Origin: Actinernus sp. WN-2022 | Lineage: Eukaryota; Cnidaria; Anthozoa; Actiniaria; Actinernidae | Reading direction: 5' to 3' | Assembly (NCBI GenBank): GCA_030867875.1 | Contig: JAOWCC010000003.1 | Location: 1 to 64,000, forward strand | Length of the DNA: 64,000 nucleotides | Shown here: one piece after another, positions 40,193-52,188 of the stretch | Layout: every line of letters begins with the position of its first letter | How positions within the stretch are numbered: the stretch's first letter is position 1 | The notes under the pieces: model-generated | The model's input: only the letters and a program-made list of their open reading frames with translations | Told to the model about the DNA's origin: nothing | Databases searched by the model: none | Program-made: the position numbers and the translations under genes

Positions 40193-43100
40193 TTAAATTT
40201 TCCTTTTTGCTCTTTCCTTCAGGCTTACTACTTTTGGATTGCTTTTGATGTGCTGTTCCTTCATTACCATGGTAAGTTGCTGCACTCTATCTTGTGTGGT
40301 TGCAAATCTTCTTTCAAGATTGTTGCACACTGCATGAATGGACTCTGTAGCCTGTTCAGTTTCCATGCCAACTGTTTTTCTGAGAATGGCCTTTTCTGGT
40401 ATGTGGTATGTAAGTGTGTGGAACTTAAACTTGAGGTTTTCTTGGGGGAAATTTACTGGAAACCAGTTACCAATACTGACACATCTAACCACCAAAACCT
40501 TAACTTCGTTATCTGTTAAGGGTGTACTGCTACAGGTTAGGTTGTAACAATGACTCAGTTTTGTAAGAAGTGTTTTCACCTTCTGTACAACATCATGGCC
40601 ACCGACGGAAATCACTTTTGCTGGGTCTTTCGTTGTGCATGTAATCTTAGTGAATACATTTGATAGAGCTTGGATGGACTGGTTTTTAAGTAGCACCTTT
40701 ACATCATTTCCAACTAGAGTGCCATTGTGGTAGACTTGTCTCTTTAATCTTAACTTCTCAACTTCATTATCCAGTTTGGTCTTGAATGGGCCCTTCTCTT
40801 TCTCAATCTTATCATCCAATTCTTTCTCTTTCTTTTTCATCTCAGCTAATTCACTCTCACATTCTTTTACATCTTCATCTTTATCCTTTACTGCTCTCTC
40901 TTTACATTTAACCAGCTTTCTTACTGCAACACTTTCCTTTGACCCTGGCAGCTTCCCATTTACCCTTTCAACCATCTTGTTATTTTCTTCTTTGTAGCAT
41001 CTTAAGTCATCCTCTAGCTCAACTTTTTCCTCTCCCAGTTCAGCTCTCTTGTCAAGACATTCTCCTATTTCTGCTCTTATCACACCCATTGATTGGTAAA
41101 GGGCTTTAATCGTTTCATTGGAAATACCCAAAGACTTCTTTATGTTGATATCCATTTCGAGTGCAGTTTTATCAACTATGTTGAGAGCCTGGGTTCCAAG
41201 CCCTAAGAAAACATGAAGGGGAGAACAGGAGAGGTGTCCTATTGTGGGACCACTACACTTCAGTAAACTTGGTTGTTCACAGTTGTTGAACTCTTTTACT
41301 CTATCCTTTCTAGCACCATTTTGCAGAAATTTCATGTGGTCATTAGCCATATTTTCATATGATCTTGCACAATACGTGGTACCATCTCTCTTGTCAAAAG
41401 CTTCATACTTTTGCAGTGTAACTGGTGAATGTACATTTCCGGCAATGAGCCTCGATTTTTGCATTTGACAAAAGAGGCAAAAGTGCCTTCCATTTGGAGT
41501 CTGCCCCTGAACCCTGTACAGCCATTCCATGTCACCTCCATATGTAATCTGAACTTCCTTGAAGTAGTCACAGTTACTTTGCTCTAATTCATTTCTTGTT
41601 TCTGTTTCAGGTGGTTCTTTTGAGGACTCTTCAGCACATGTCTGGATCTGAATGAAATAGATATTATGTGTACTGTCATTGTCAGGGACCTGATGCTATG
41701 AACAAATGAAAGTATGGAAGCTCCTGCCATAGAAAAACAATTGTTTAAGGACCTGTTATTTAATGTGGATGGGAGGGCTGGAGGGGGGGGATTGTAGAAA
41801 AAAACACTGTCTTTAAAGTTTTTTTTAAAGTTTTGGAAATTTCCCATTAAAAAAAATGAAGAATTACTTGAAGTGTCACAGGGGGCTTTTCAGAATTATT
41901 GGTTTGCCTACAGGGACTTTAATGTGGTCTATCATAAAGTTGTTTAATTAGCCCCTCCCCCCTCCTGCCAACCTTATTAGTGTGGATTTTGTATGAGTGG
42001 GCAAGTTACTACAATAACGTCTGGCATGGTTACTGCAAGGTATGCCATGACATTGAAATGTTTCCCTATTGTTTTTGTCTTTCTGATCCAATCAAATTAC
42101 AGAGTTACGATACAGTAAGTTGCAGTACGGGGCTACGGACATGTTGGTCCCACGTATACGAAATCTGTTCTAAATGACTTGCCCCTTAATCTTGTGTTTA
42201 TAACAACATACAGGTTCATGCAGGAAATTACACTCAAACTACATTGTACATGTACATGAGAGAAATTTGCGGTAATTCAAATTTGCAGTCATTTGTTTAT
42301 GTATGAGGGAGATTTATTTGAAGTATCCATGCTGATAATGGAGATAAGGGATTAAATGTGCTTGAATGAACAAAGAAAATCAAGGAGATCATGGTATTAT
42401 TTAAAAGTAGTTAACATTCAGATGTGCATTTCAACAATAAAGTATAGTATTTATACAGGGATAGTATTTTTACGTTAGGGGTTAGGGTAAGTTATTGGGG
42501 TAATTGTCTACGGAGGAGGGTGTTGGTCTTATTTTCCCTGGGGGGGGGGGGGGGGGGGGGGGGGCTGCCATCAGGGTTTTCTTGTGGGAAGGGATACTTT
42601 TCACATTATTATTAATAAAGGGTTAAAATACATTTTATTAGATTTTATTATAGATTTTATTAGAATATTTATACACATATATATATATATATACAATTAC
42701 TATTGTAATTTTTTATTTTATTTTTAAGTTCACGTTCAAGTTTTAACGAGTTATATAGTTCCTAGTTGACACATGGGTAAATAAAGTATTGTATTGTAAG
42801 TACGGAAAGAGGGCTATTATTTTTTGGGGCCTATCCTTACTTCGTATATGTTTAAAATGGTGTACTGTTTTAATACCTTGAAGTGGGACCTTAGATCTGG
42901 TATCCTACTTCTCTCCTTTCCAGTTTTTGATTTCTTACGGCGTCTTTTGCAGAGACGTTTCTTTCTTGGAGTAGAGTTGCATGTGGGGATGGCAACCTTG
43001 GGAAGCACTGGGAGATTAAGTGCTGTTATCTCTGATTTTAAGACATCTAGTTCCTGAAATATTGGAGTGAAAACAGCTTCAATGCACTCCCTGTTATCTT

Positions 43101-44505
43101 TATGGCCACTGAACATCCCTAGCACGACAGCATTTCTTGTTGAATGGATTTTTTCAACATTTTGCAGTTGCATAACAAGTTTGGTAGAGGTTCCACCCTT
43201 GTCTCCAGTTACCAAAACGCCCAAGGTGTTGTGTGGGATGCATGAGTGGGATACCAGGGTTCCATTTTCAAAATGGGTAGTCACTGTCTTCTTCAGAATG
43301 TCCCTCACATTGGTGACACGAACAAAGTAGAGGAGTTTGCCTTCTCCGTCATCTCCTTTGACTGTAAGCGTACCGCATTCAACATCATATTGACATTCCT
43401 TCAGCAGGGATCTGGTACCCTTTTCAGTTCCAAATTTAGCGCCAGTTTCATTCTCAATGACTTTCTTGACTAGTCTAAAAAGGGACCATGGGAGCTCGCT
43501 TTTTAAACTAGCGGCAACGTCGTCTCCAATTCTAATTTTGCTGAATATTTTCAAGCCTGCCTTTTCAGCCGCCGATTGGAAACCCTTCTCATCTCGCTTA
43601 ATCAGTGATGATTGTTGTTTCGTACCGTGATCCTTTCCACCAGCTACGTGCACTTGAACTCGCTCCAAGATCCTACTGCGCTCACGGACAGTACTTTTCC
43701 CTGCGCCTTCGCTACCGATCCTGGGATTCGGAATATGGGCAAAGTAAAGGGGCTGACCGATTCCTTTAGTAGAGATAATTCCCGGGGTCTGAGTTTGCTT
43801 CAACTTTTGCTTCACGACTTCTCTAAAAATCCTCTCTCTTAGCTCCGTTACTGGAACTTCAGGCGCTGTAGATGTTGTCATTTGTGAAAGAAGGCGAGAA
43901 GTGGTATGTAACGCGAATGTTACCTTAGAATTGTTTTCCTTCAGGTTTGCATTTGCGTGCTCCAGGGATCGTAAACGCATATCCATATCGTGAACCGATA
44001 ATTTTATGCCCTTAAATAAGGAAATCCAATCGACATCCGTCTTTATAGGGCTTCCTGTAAAGCATGCCATTTCGGGGAAGTCTCTTAATAGTACAAATCG
44101 CCACAAGGGGTTTTGTTCCGAAAGAGTTCGACATCGCTTCGAGGCACGGGAGAAGGACAGAACGTCTAGTAGTGGTAAGTACGAAAGAATTACGAACCAC
44201 AGTTCAACGGGAAGAAGCATCGTGAAGTCACCGGTCAAATTGTGATTCTCATATCCATTTTTTCTTACAAAGACCTTCTTCCGTTTATCAGAGTTTCTTA
44301 TCGCATTCTGCCCCCTCGAGTCTACGAGTTGAAGAGCTTGTTTGCCTTCCCTTCTATGGCATAAAACTGCCTGCCTGCAACTGTTGCACAGCTTTCCACT
44401 TCTTTCCCCCACACCAAAGCACTCCTTAAAACTGTTTTCATAAACCTTGCTATCATCAAACCTCGAAGAAGTTTTACATAAACAAATACAGCACAAACCT
44501 TTCAT
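40193..44505 (-). CDS. transposase-like gene with SINHCAF-type zinc finger and F-box
   Basis: Two exons are proposed. Exon 1 (44505-42841, 555 codons) ends at a GTAAGG donor. Exon 2 (41647-40193, 484 codons) follows an ATTCAG acceptor in the same phase, giving about 1040 residues. Residues 5-60 (C-C-I-C, S-S-R-F-D-D-S-K, C-N-S-C, V-D-S-R-G) resemble the zinc finger of the SIN3 co-factor SINHCAF/FAM60A. An F-box (LLPVELWFVILSYLPLLDVL) spans about 95-140. A GVLVTGDKGGTSTK segment near 434, a C-x2-C segment and HLSCSPLHVFLGLGTQALN in exon 2, and a late Glu in TEQATESIHAVCNN resemble a DDE transposase core, but I cannot fix the triad. A long charged coiled coil lies in exon 2. The intron (41648-42840) holds a G-run at 42541-42564. 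The Polinton inserted 33 bases beyond the stop. Confidence 0.6.
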
Positions 44506-44803
44506 TGTTTTGGAAAAAAAACTTTATTCCTTCCTTTTAAATACTGTTGTTTACTTCCGGTTCATGTGTTGTTAGCGCGCGCGAGCGTTAAAAAATGGCG
44601 GGAATTTGCGCGGACGGCTTTTCTAACGAGAAACCGCTGAATTCCATCTTGCGTGAAGGCGCTCTTTTAGCCAATTCCCATGATACCGAGCGGGTAATTA
44701 GTTGGCGCTTCTACAAGCTCGTGCATAGTGAACATTTCCTGTAGGCCCAGCCGTCTGGTCATTCTTCGTACGGGTCCAAATTGCGTCTGCCAATACAGCC
44801 TTG

Positions 44804-45925
44804 TTAGCTTGCCGTGGAAGAAGCGAGGAATCGAATAAAGCTGGTGGGTAACTGCACATTTCGTCCTCCTGTCGCAACGAAACTCAGTCTCTGAAATAAT
44901 AGTTGCGGATCCACCTGAACATTGCCTTCGCTAAACTTGCCTCCGATTGAGGCAATTTTTAAGCTGATGTCCTTGCCAACAAAAATATGCTTCAAAAAGT
45001 GTTGAAGTAACTTAGGAATGAACTCCAAAGCCTGGTCAATGGAAGACATTTCCTCACTCGATGGGCAATCACTACTTGAAACATCTAAATTCTTGATATC
45101 AGTCTTGATTAGTTTTGCTGCCGTCTCAACAATCCTTGCTTTCTCTACTTCATAATCATCTATCTTTGGCTGCTTATAGAATTCGTTTATTATCGATGCC
45201 GCTGTCCTCTGGAAAGTCACGACGCTTTGTTTCCTCACAGTCGTTGTCACTATTTTCCCCCTAAAATGTTCTTGCAATTTTGCTTTCATATACACAACAC
45301 TATATGGTTGTTCCCCAGTTCCCTCGAGGTACTCCTGCATCTTGTTAGTAAGATCAATGATTGTGATTTGTTCCTCGTCACTCTCTTCAATTTTGCCGTG
45401 TCCATAGGCCGACGGTCTCTTTAGCCGCTTTGAGCCTATATCAGAGGTTGCATCGCTGCCAAGTTTTCTTGGGACCTGCTTTCCGGTACGAAAGTGAACG
45501 CTACACGCTTGGTGATATACTGCATCTGCAGCATGTAGGTCCTGTGCATATTCTAGTCTCCCTCGGACTGTTTCTGCCCATTCATCGTTTCTTGCTTTGC
45601 AGGTTTCGTTTATGGAATCTTGAAAGTCCTTTGTTCGTACAGGAATAACATCATATCCTCTTTTTCGACCATCATACTTAGCGTGTTGGCCGCAAAAGAA
45701 GCAGTGTTCTTTCCAGATAAATCGGGGCGTGGCAGACCGTCGACTGATAAATGTATTGCGAAATACCAGGTCTCGAATTTCTAGCGATGCACCTGTTACA
45801 TCAACACGTGAGTCGTAATATCGCCCGGCGCACGCGATGTATGAAGAAATCGATACACGATTCCCGTTAATAAGATACATCAAGAAAAAACAAAGTATTT
45901 TAAACCTACCTTTTTTCCAAGACAT
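44804..45925 (-). CDS. Cys/His-containing ORF of the 28 kb transposon
   Basis: An open frame of 373 codons. It contains CFFCGQHAKYDGRKRGYDV, then C-K-A-R-N-D-E-W and D-L-H-A-A-D-A-V-Y-H-Q-A-C, which together could bind zinc (C2...C...HC). The C-terminal half is a mixed helical region. The first 60 codons look less protein-like, so the true start may be internal or in another exon. The family is common as an uncharacterised N-terminal module of cnidarian repetitive genes. Its stop at 44804 may reflect a frameshift or an intron. It reads in the same direction as the other genes of the transposon and would be its first gene. Confidence 0.5.
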   Translation of the reverse strand: MSWKKGRFKILCFFLMYLINGNRVSISSYIACAGRYYDSRVDVTGASLEIRDLVFRNTFISRRSATPRFIWKEHCFFCGQHAKYDGRKRGYDVIPVRTKDFQDSINETCKARNDEWAETVRGRLEYAQDLHAADAVYHQACSVHFRTGKQVPRKLGSDATSDIGSKRLKRPSAYGHGKIEESDEEQITIIDLTNKMQEYLEGTGEQPYSVVYMKAKLQEHFRGKIVTTTVRKQSVVTFQRTAASIINEFYKQPKIDDYEVEKARIVETAAKLIKTDIKNLDVSSSDCPSSEEMSSIDQALEFIPKLLQHFLKHIFVGKDISLKIASIGGKFSEGNVQVDPQLLFQRLSFVATGGRNVQLPTSFIRFLASSTAS

Positions 45926-46149
45926 GACCCTATTACAAGTATTCAGGATAAAAAAGTCAGTGCAATCATCGAGAACTTCAGCATTAAACTTACAGAGGAT
46001 GCAGCGACACGAAAACCGCCAGGCGTTCCTTGTATATATATATGTGGGAGCCTGGGTCTGTTCAAATCCATTTTATTTCATAATAATTCAATTTACAACA
46101 TTGTTTTATCTGCATAGATATTTGTTTTGCATTGTTGATTGCCTTTAAA

Positions 46150-46572
46150 GGCAAACAAAAACATTTTAATATTTTTTTACTTGAGCCATGACTTTTCTCG
46201 ACGCGCGTACCCTGTGGTGATAGCTCGAAATCATGTACTGCCAAATTTGAGCATGTTCCACCACGCGAATTTTGGGGAATTATTAGTATGATACTAAGTG
46301 TACCACTGTCTATCATTTGGCGATGAGAAAAATTATGTTACAATTTGTTTAAAATGGACATTTTTATTAAAATGTTATTTTGCTCGACGCGGGTGCCCTG
46401 TGGTGATAGCTCGAAACACGTAATGCCAAATTTGAGCATGTTCCACCACGCGGATTTTTGTGGATTTTTAGTATGTTACTAAGTGGACCACTATCTATCA
46501 TTTGGCGGTGAGAAATATTCTGTTGCAATTTGTTTGAGATTGACCATAAAAAAATCATAGGATGACTGGACT
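46150..46572 (-). repeat. right terminal inverted repeat of the 28 kb transposon, tandem units
   Basis: Two units inverted relative to those at 18478-19020 contain GGTGATAGCTCGAAACACGT, ACTAAGTGGACCACTATCTA and GCAATTTGTTTGAGATTGAC. The end is TAGGATGACTGGACT. Confidence 0.9.
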
Positions 46573-47935
46573 AATATTGATTGTGGTCTCTTAAATATCG
46601 TTGCATTTCTGGATTTGAAGAAAGCATTCGACACGGTTGACCACTCAATCCTGCTTGATAAACTTAAAGCTATTGGTATCCATGGTGTATCTCACAAACG
46701 TTTACAGTCATATCTCTCTGGCAGTTAAGGCAGAGATGTATTGTCAATGTATTCTCTCAAGTGATTGTAAAATAACTCTTTCTGATTTTTATAAATGATC
46801 TGCCCAACTGTCTTCAACATTCTATTCCCAGGCTCTTTGCTGATGATACCAATATTTCAGCATCCGGGGCTTCCATTGACGCGATTGAGCCTTTGATTAA
46901 TTTGGATCTCAATAACATCAAAGAATGGCTAGTAGCCAACAAGCTGAGTTTAAATGTAGCCAAAACTGAGTTCATGCTTATTGGCTCTCGTCCTAAAATT
47001 AGAAGTATAGCTAAAGACCCCGTTTTAAAAATTGGTAATGCTCAAATCTATATATAGGGTATCATGTAGTGAAGTTCTGGGTATAACCATTGATGAAGAC
47101 ACGAGCATATTGTACAGGTTTCTAAAAAGGTATCTTCAGGCCTAGGTATTTTGAGGAGAATTCGCCTGTTTGTTTATCATGATACTCTCGAAACCATATA
47201 TAGATCCTTAATTCTATCTCATCTCCACTACTGCTGTAATGTGTGGGATAATTTTGGAAAAGTGTTTGCAGAGATTTCAAAATCGAGCTGCCCGTATAAT
47301 TTTAGGAAAGGGATACGAAACTCCTTCTCCTGACAACGTATTAACCCTTGGATGGGAAACGTTGGCATACAGAAGGGTTAAACACAAAGCTTTATTAATG
47401 TTTAAAATCCTAAACAACAAAGCCCCGCAATCATTAAAAGACTTATTTTGTCCTCTCGACCAGGTGTCCTCTTACAACCTTCGTGGTGCCTCTAATAAAT
47501 TGTTCCTCCCTAGATCCCAAACTAACTCCTTAATAAAAACATTGGTTATAATCGTGTTCAGTTATGGAACTCGCTACCTCAAGAAATACGCGAATCGAAG
47601 TCTCGCTACTTTTACATCTAATTTAAAGAAAGTAAATATCCTTGATTAGTCTTGTGCCATATTTACCTTAGTATTAACTTACTAGTATTATCTCAGTTTT
47701 AATTAGTATTTATTAATTACTATCATCTTAGTATCTTCATAGCATCTTAGTATAAATTAGCATTTAACTTAGTATTAACTTGTAGGATTACTTGATTCGC
47801 CTTACTATTTTTTTTTTTTTTCATATTCCATTTTTAATCTCCATTTTTATGTGTGTCACGGCTTACACGGAAACCAACTTAAGTTGATCGTAAACACCGT
47901 GGGTAAATAAAGGTTTGATTCATTGATTGATTACT
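46573..47935 (+). pseudogene. LINE reverse transcriptase, 3' part (split copy)
   Basis: The sequence continues the reverse transcriptase with [19 protein letters not shown] and the catalytic FADDT block (near 46840). Further on it encodes the thumb/C-terminal region with Q-N-R-A-A-R-I-I-L-G. Several stops and frameshifts make it non-functional. It ends in a GGTAAATAAAGGTTTGATTC tail with a TGAT-type repeat, typical of short LINE 3' ends. The 5' half lies at 18305-18477, before the inserted transposon. Confidence 0.85.
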
Positions 47936-48294
47936 AATTCTAGTTGAATTGCTGCTCCAGTCTCTCGAAGAAAACTAATTTAGACAACTAAATAAGAAAA
48001 ACACACAACTCATGCAATGCAAAAAGCATGATTCAAGGACTTATCTATTCGGCTTTTTCTTTTCTGCTTCTTTAATTCTCTACACAGTAATTATAGTCTA
48101 TCAATGACGCGAGGATCTTTCTCTTCAGTATCATATCAGTGGCTGCAAAAAAATGCCCTCCACTGGGGAGGGGAGAGGCGCATTGTGGTTTCCCACGCAA
48201 GGGGTTGTGGTCGAAACAGCAAATTAACGCGATGCGTTGCGAGATTTTGACCAAATTATTAATTGCTGCTTTCGCTCGCTGCGCAGCAATTATT

Positions 48295-48446
48295 CTATCG
48301 GTAGGAATTGTAGGAATGACTGTATGAATTACAAATTAGCTCAGTAAACATCCTAAATTAGGGTTAGGTTTGGGGCCAGGGTTAGGATTAGGTATTATGG
48401 TTGTAGGAATATGACGTCACCGTAGGAATCCTACAATTCCTACAGA
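48295..48446. mobile_element. short MITE with GTAGGAATTGTAGGA ends
   Basis: CGGTAGGAATTGTAGGAATG and GGAATCCTACAATTCCTACA are inverted copies about 130 bases apart. Between them is a TTAGGGTTAGG-type telomere-like stretch. Confidence 0.6.
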
Positions 48447-48929
48447 AGTAACAAATATGTTACTTATAAAGAGATCATAACGAGCTGCGCTCTCTTAGTA
48501 ACCAAAAAGTAGCTACGATCTCTGCGGGGACCCCAGTAAGACCTAGCATTCCAGTCTAAACGAAGTCCTGCTGGTGATCTACCGAATGTGTCGGGCTTCA
48601 CGCCTATGTGTCATAATCCGTAAGTGTTGGGTGCATTTTAACTAAGATTTCAATCGTCACTCCAAACATCCTATTCTTAAAGGAATACGAAGATAGCTTT
48701 GTTCATTGAACTTTAGTTGAGCAGCCAAACTGGCTTGAGATTGATTGGTTAAGCAACGATGCTTCTCTCCCTTCGGCCATGGTTTTAAACAACTCGTGAT
48801 CATTGCAGTGCGGAAATATTCTAATTAGTAATATTTTTAGAATATTTGGTGCAAAAAAGTTGGTGCAAATAAAATCAATTCTGTTGTAAAATCTAACTCG
48901 GGATTTCAAGTCTTATTTTATGTAGCCTG
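48447..48929. other. non-coding, nothing recognised
   Basis: No gene, repeat or transposon end is supported here. Confidence 0.4.
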
Positions 48930-49430
48930 CCTCACTAGGTATAAAGTTGTGTTCCATATCCCAGAAGCGCTCAGGCATACGGCGATGCCAGGACTCTAAC
49001 CTGGGTGAACCAGAAAGGATATAGAACACAGACCTAGTTTTTCATCGCACATTTCAAAAATATTAGAAAGTTGTGTTCCATATCCCCGAAGCGCTCAAGC
49101 ATACGGTGATGCCAGGACTCCAACCTGGGTGAACCAGAAAGGATATAGAACACATGCAGACCTATAGTTTTTCATCGCACATTTCAAAAATAATAAAAAG
49201 TTGTGTTCCATATCCCAGAAGCGCTCAGGCATACGGTGATGCCAGGACTCCAATCTGGGTGAACCAGAAAGGATATAGAACACAGACCTAGTTTTTCATT
49301 GCACATTTCAAAAATAATAGAAAGTTGTGTTCCATATCCCAGAAGCGCTCACGCATACGGTGATGCCAGGACTCGAACCTGGGTGAACCAGAGAGGATAT
49401 AGAACACAGACCTAGTTTTTTTTATCGCAC
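48930..49430 (-). repeat. about 125 bp tandem repeat with tRNA-like box, 4 copies
   Basis: The units (starts near 48955, 49077, 49208 and 49332) share TGTGTTCCATATCCCAGAAG, GCATACGGTGATGCCAGGAC and GAACCAGAAAGGATATAGAA. On the minus strand each carries CCAGGTTCGAGTCCTGGC, a good polymerase III B-box/T-arm. No complete tRNA fold is seen, so these are tRNA-related repeat units. Confidence 0.7.
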
Positions 49431-49820
49431 ATTCAATCAAGTTTGTCAACAAATCAAGTTTTAGATGGACTTCTAGAGTTGGCATGTCTATCAGGCTGAT
49501 GCAGCTTGGTCTCCCTCGCTGCCCAAGCAACTGCAGCAGAAAGGTTGACTCGATAACCTTGAGGACCACTGTCTGGAAAAGGCTTTATGTCTATTGCATT
49601 TCTCATTACGTTTCAAACAGCCTTATACTTGATTCTTGTTGAGAAGGATTGGGGTGTTAGTATTCCTCTAAATAAATAAATAAATAAAAACAATCATAAT
49701 CAGTCGCATCAATGACAAAAAAAAAACCTTCAATCATGTAAGTTGTAAGTGTCCACAACCAATTTAATTCATCTCAATAAAAAGATTGAAGTATTCGCTT
49801 ACCCCTTATCATCGCTGTCC

Positions 49821-50170
49821 TCACGAGATCGCTTGTGAACTCAAGTCATCTCGAAGGCATGATACTTGGTGCATGGCAGCTTCGAGAGCAACTTTGAGCT
49901 CTCTGTTTTCCTCTTCTTGTTGATCTATATATTGACTATAAATTATTAAATGACGTACCTCAGGGACGGTTGTTGACGTTGCCGATGCAGTTGGTGTTTC
50001 GAGTCGATCGCCATCAAGTTTTAGTGCATTGATATCATCTACCAACCAGCTGTATTATCTTGGGTTTTAGTTCAATTTCTGTAGCAATATGGCGGCAACA
50101 ACACCAAACGTAGAGGCAATGCTAAGACTTCCTTGATCTTTGAACACTCGTCGATCAGAAAGCCCGCCAT
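49821..50170 (-). CDS. possible exons of a coiled-coil host gene or fragment
   Basis: A frame from 50045 to 49821 encodes V-D-D-I-N-A-L and, after a stretch that could be an intron (GTACGTCATT ... TTTATAG), QQEEENRELKVALEAAMHQV, which is coiled-coil-like. An upstream ATG at 50170 opens a separate short frame (M-A-G-F-L-I-D-E-C). It lies just outside the 8.6 kb inverted-repeat element. I do not recognise the gene. Confidence 0.25.
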
Positions 50171-50379
50171 TTTCAAACTTTGGCGAACTCCTCAGGAAAA
50201 TTAGCTACTAAAGAGCGGCTTTTTCTCCGGGTAGAAGAACACAGAATGCGTCATCAGAATGGAATTTATGAATATATATTCAGTCCATAGAATTTAATGA
50301 ACATGGGCTGAAATCACTGTAGATTTCCTCTTGATATGATTCTAATCAATATCTTTCATAAGCCTTGACGTACTGTTGG

Positions 50380-51740
50380 TAGGTAACCCTGTCGTTGCTC
50401 CGAGTGTGGAAATGTGGAAATCTGGCAATGTGGAAATGTGACGGAACGTACTGTTGGTCACCCTGTCCTTGCTCCGATTGTGGAAATCTGGAAATCTGGC
50501 AATGTGGAAATGTGACGTAACGTACTGTTGGTCTCCCTGTCCTTCCTCCGAGTGTGGAAATGTGGAAACCTGGCAATGTGGAAATGTGAAGGAACGTACT
50601 GTTGGTCATCCTGTCCTTCCTCCGAGTGTGGAAATGTGGCAATGTGGCAATGTGGAAATGTGACGGAACGTACTGTTGGTCACCCTGTCCTTGCTCCGAG
50701 TGTGGAAATGTGGAAATCTGGCAATGTGGAAATGTGACGGAACGTACTGTTGGTCACCCTGTCCTTGCTCCGAGTGTGGAAATGAGGAAATCTGGCAATG
50801 TGGAAATGTGACAGAACGTACTGTTGGTCACCCTGTCCTTCCTCCGAGTGTGGAAATGTGGAAATCTGGTAATGTAGAAATGTGAAGGAACGTACTGTTG
50901 GTCACCCTGTCCTTCCTCCGAGTGTGGAAAGGTGGAAATCTGGCAATGTGGAAATGTGAAGGAACGTACTGTTGGTCACCCTGTCCTTCCTCCGAGTGTG
51001 GAAATGTGGAAATGTGGAAATCTGGCAATGTGGAAATGTGACAGAACGTACTGTTGGTCATCCTGTCCTTCCTCCGAGTGTGGAAATGTGGCAATGTGGC
51101 AATGTGGAAATGTGACGGAACGTACTGTTGGTCACCCTGTCCTTGCTCCGAGTGTGGAAATGTGGAAATCTGGCAATGTGGAAATGTGACGGAACGTACT
51201 GTTGGTCACCCTGTCCTTGCTCCGAGTGTGGAAATGAGGAAATCTGGCAATGTGGAAATGTGACAGAACGTACTGTTGGTCACCCTGTCCTTCCTCCGAG
51301 TGTGGAAATGTGGAAATCTGGTAATGTAGAAATGTGAAGGAACGTACTGTTGGTCACCCTGTCCTTCCTCCGAGTGTGGAAAGGTGGAAATCTGGCAATG
51401 TGGAAATGTGAAGGAACGTACTGTTGGTCACCCTGTCCTTCCTCCGAGTGTGGAAATGTGGAAATGTGGAAATCTGGCAATGTGGAAATGTGACAGAACG
51501 TACTGTTGGTCATCCTGTCCTTCCTCCGAGTGTGGAAATGAGGAAATCTGGCAATGTGGGAATGTGACAGAACGTACTGTTGGTCACCCTGTCCTTCCTC
51601 CGAGTGTGGAAATGTGGAAATCTGGCAATGTGGAAATGTGAAGGAACGTACTGTTGGTCACCCTGTCCTTCCTCCGAGTGTGGAAATGTGGAAATCTGGC
51701 AATGTGGAAATGTGACGGAACGTACTGTTGGTCACCCTGT
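50380..51740 (+). repeat. 74 bp tandem array, about 18 copies
   Basis: The units are made of TGGAAATGTGGAAATCTGGC, AATGTGGAAATGTGACGGAA, CGTACTGTTGGTCACCCTGT and CCTTCCTCCGAG. Higher-order duplication is visible: a block of about 450 bases (50590-51040) recurs at 51042-51490. Open frames through it are repeat artefacts. Confidence 0.95.
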
Positions 51741-52188
51741 GGCACTTAACGGGCCCGCCATGTTTTGCTTCGCTTCACGAAGAAGTTACAACCGTACAAG
51801 TACTCAGGTAACTCGATCACCAGCTAACCTGAAAACTAACTCCTACCTCTCTGGAACTAATGATATTTACCCTGGATTTTGTGTTAACACGCCTTGTTGT
51901 ATAATTCTGCCAAAACGCCAGAAACGCGCACAAGAACGACAACGTATATTTTCGAGTTTAATTACAGTCAAATGGCTTCCCACAAACAAAAAACGTTTTT
52001 TGGCAAATACAGAGCCATGTTAGATGCCGATTCAGCCGACTAATAACCTCTCTTTACAATTTGCACCCGACTAACTCGATCGAACTGTACTGTAAACTAT
52101 AACGGGCTATAACCTCTTAACTTTTCGCTATATATATATATATATAGTATAGTGTAGTTGGGTCAGTCACATTTTTGAAAAATGGCAA

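Larger units (their letters stand above)
18478..46572 (-). mobile_element. 28.1 kb DNA transposon, Academ-like, hosting the Polinton
   Basis: The ends AGTCCAGTCATCCTA and TAGGATGACTGGACT are exact inverted copies, followed inwards by diverged tandem units shared by both ends. The target is a LINE reverse-transcriptase frame, with GATAT on the left and AATAT on the right, which implies a 4-5 bp duplication. Removing the 15.8 kb Polinton leaves about 12.3 kb. Its genes all read leftwards: a Cys/His ORF (44804-45925), a two-exon zinc-finger/F-box/transposase-like gene (40193-44505) and an XPG/FEN-like nuclease pseudogene (21333-22613). Academ transposons are known for coupling a large transposase with an XPG nuclease and for short target duplications, so I compare it to them, but the superfamily assignment is inference. 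Confidence 0.7.

Noticed and set aside
42541..42564. G-run as a functional quadruplex in the transposase-like gene
   Set aside because: It lies in the putative intron and is simplest as a slippage tract; length in assemblies is unreliable.
48360..48420. Telomere-like TTAGGGTTAGG tract
   Set aside because: Only two or three degenerate hexamers inside a small MITE; too short to be an interstitial telomere.
50380..51740. Regular repeats of 74 bp that might suggest a CRISPR array or a repetitive protein gene
   Set aside because: The units are contiguous without unique spacers, and the open frames in several phases on both strands follow from the repeat. The host is a eukaryote.
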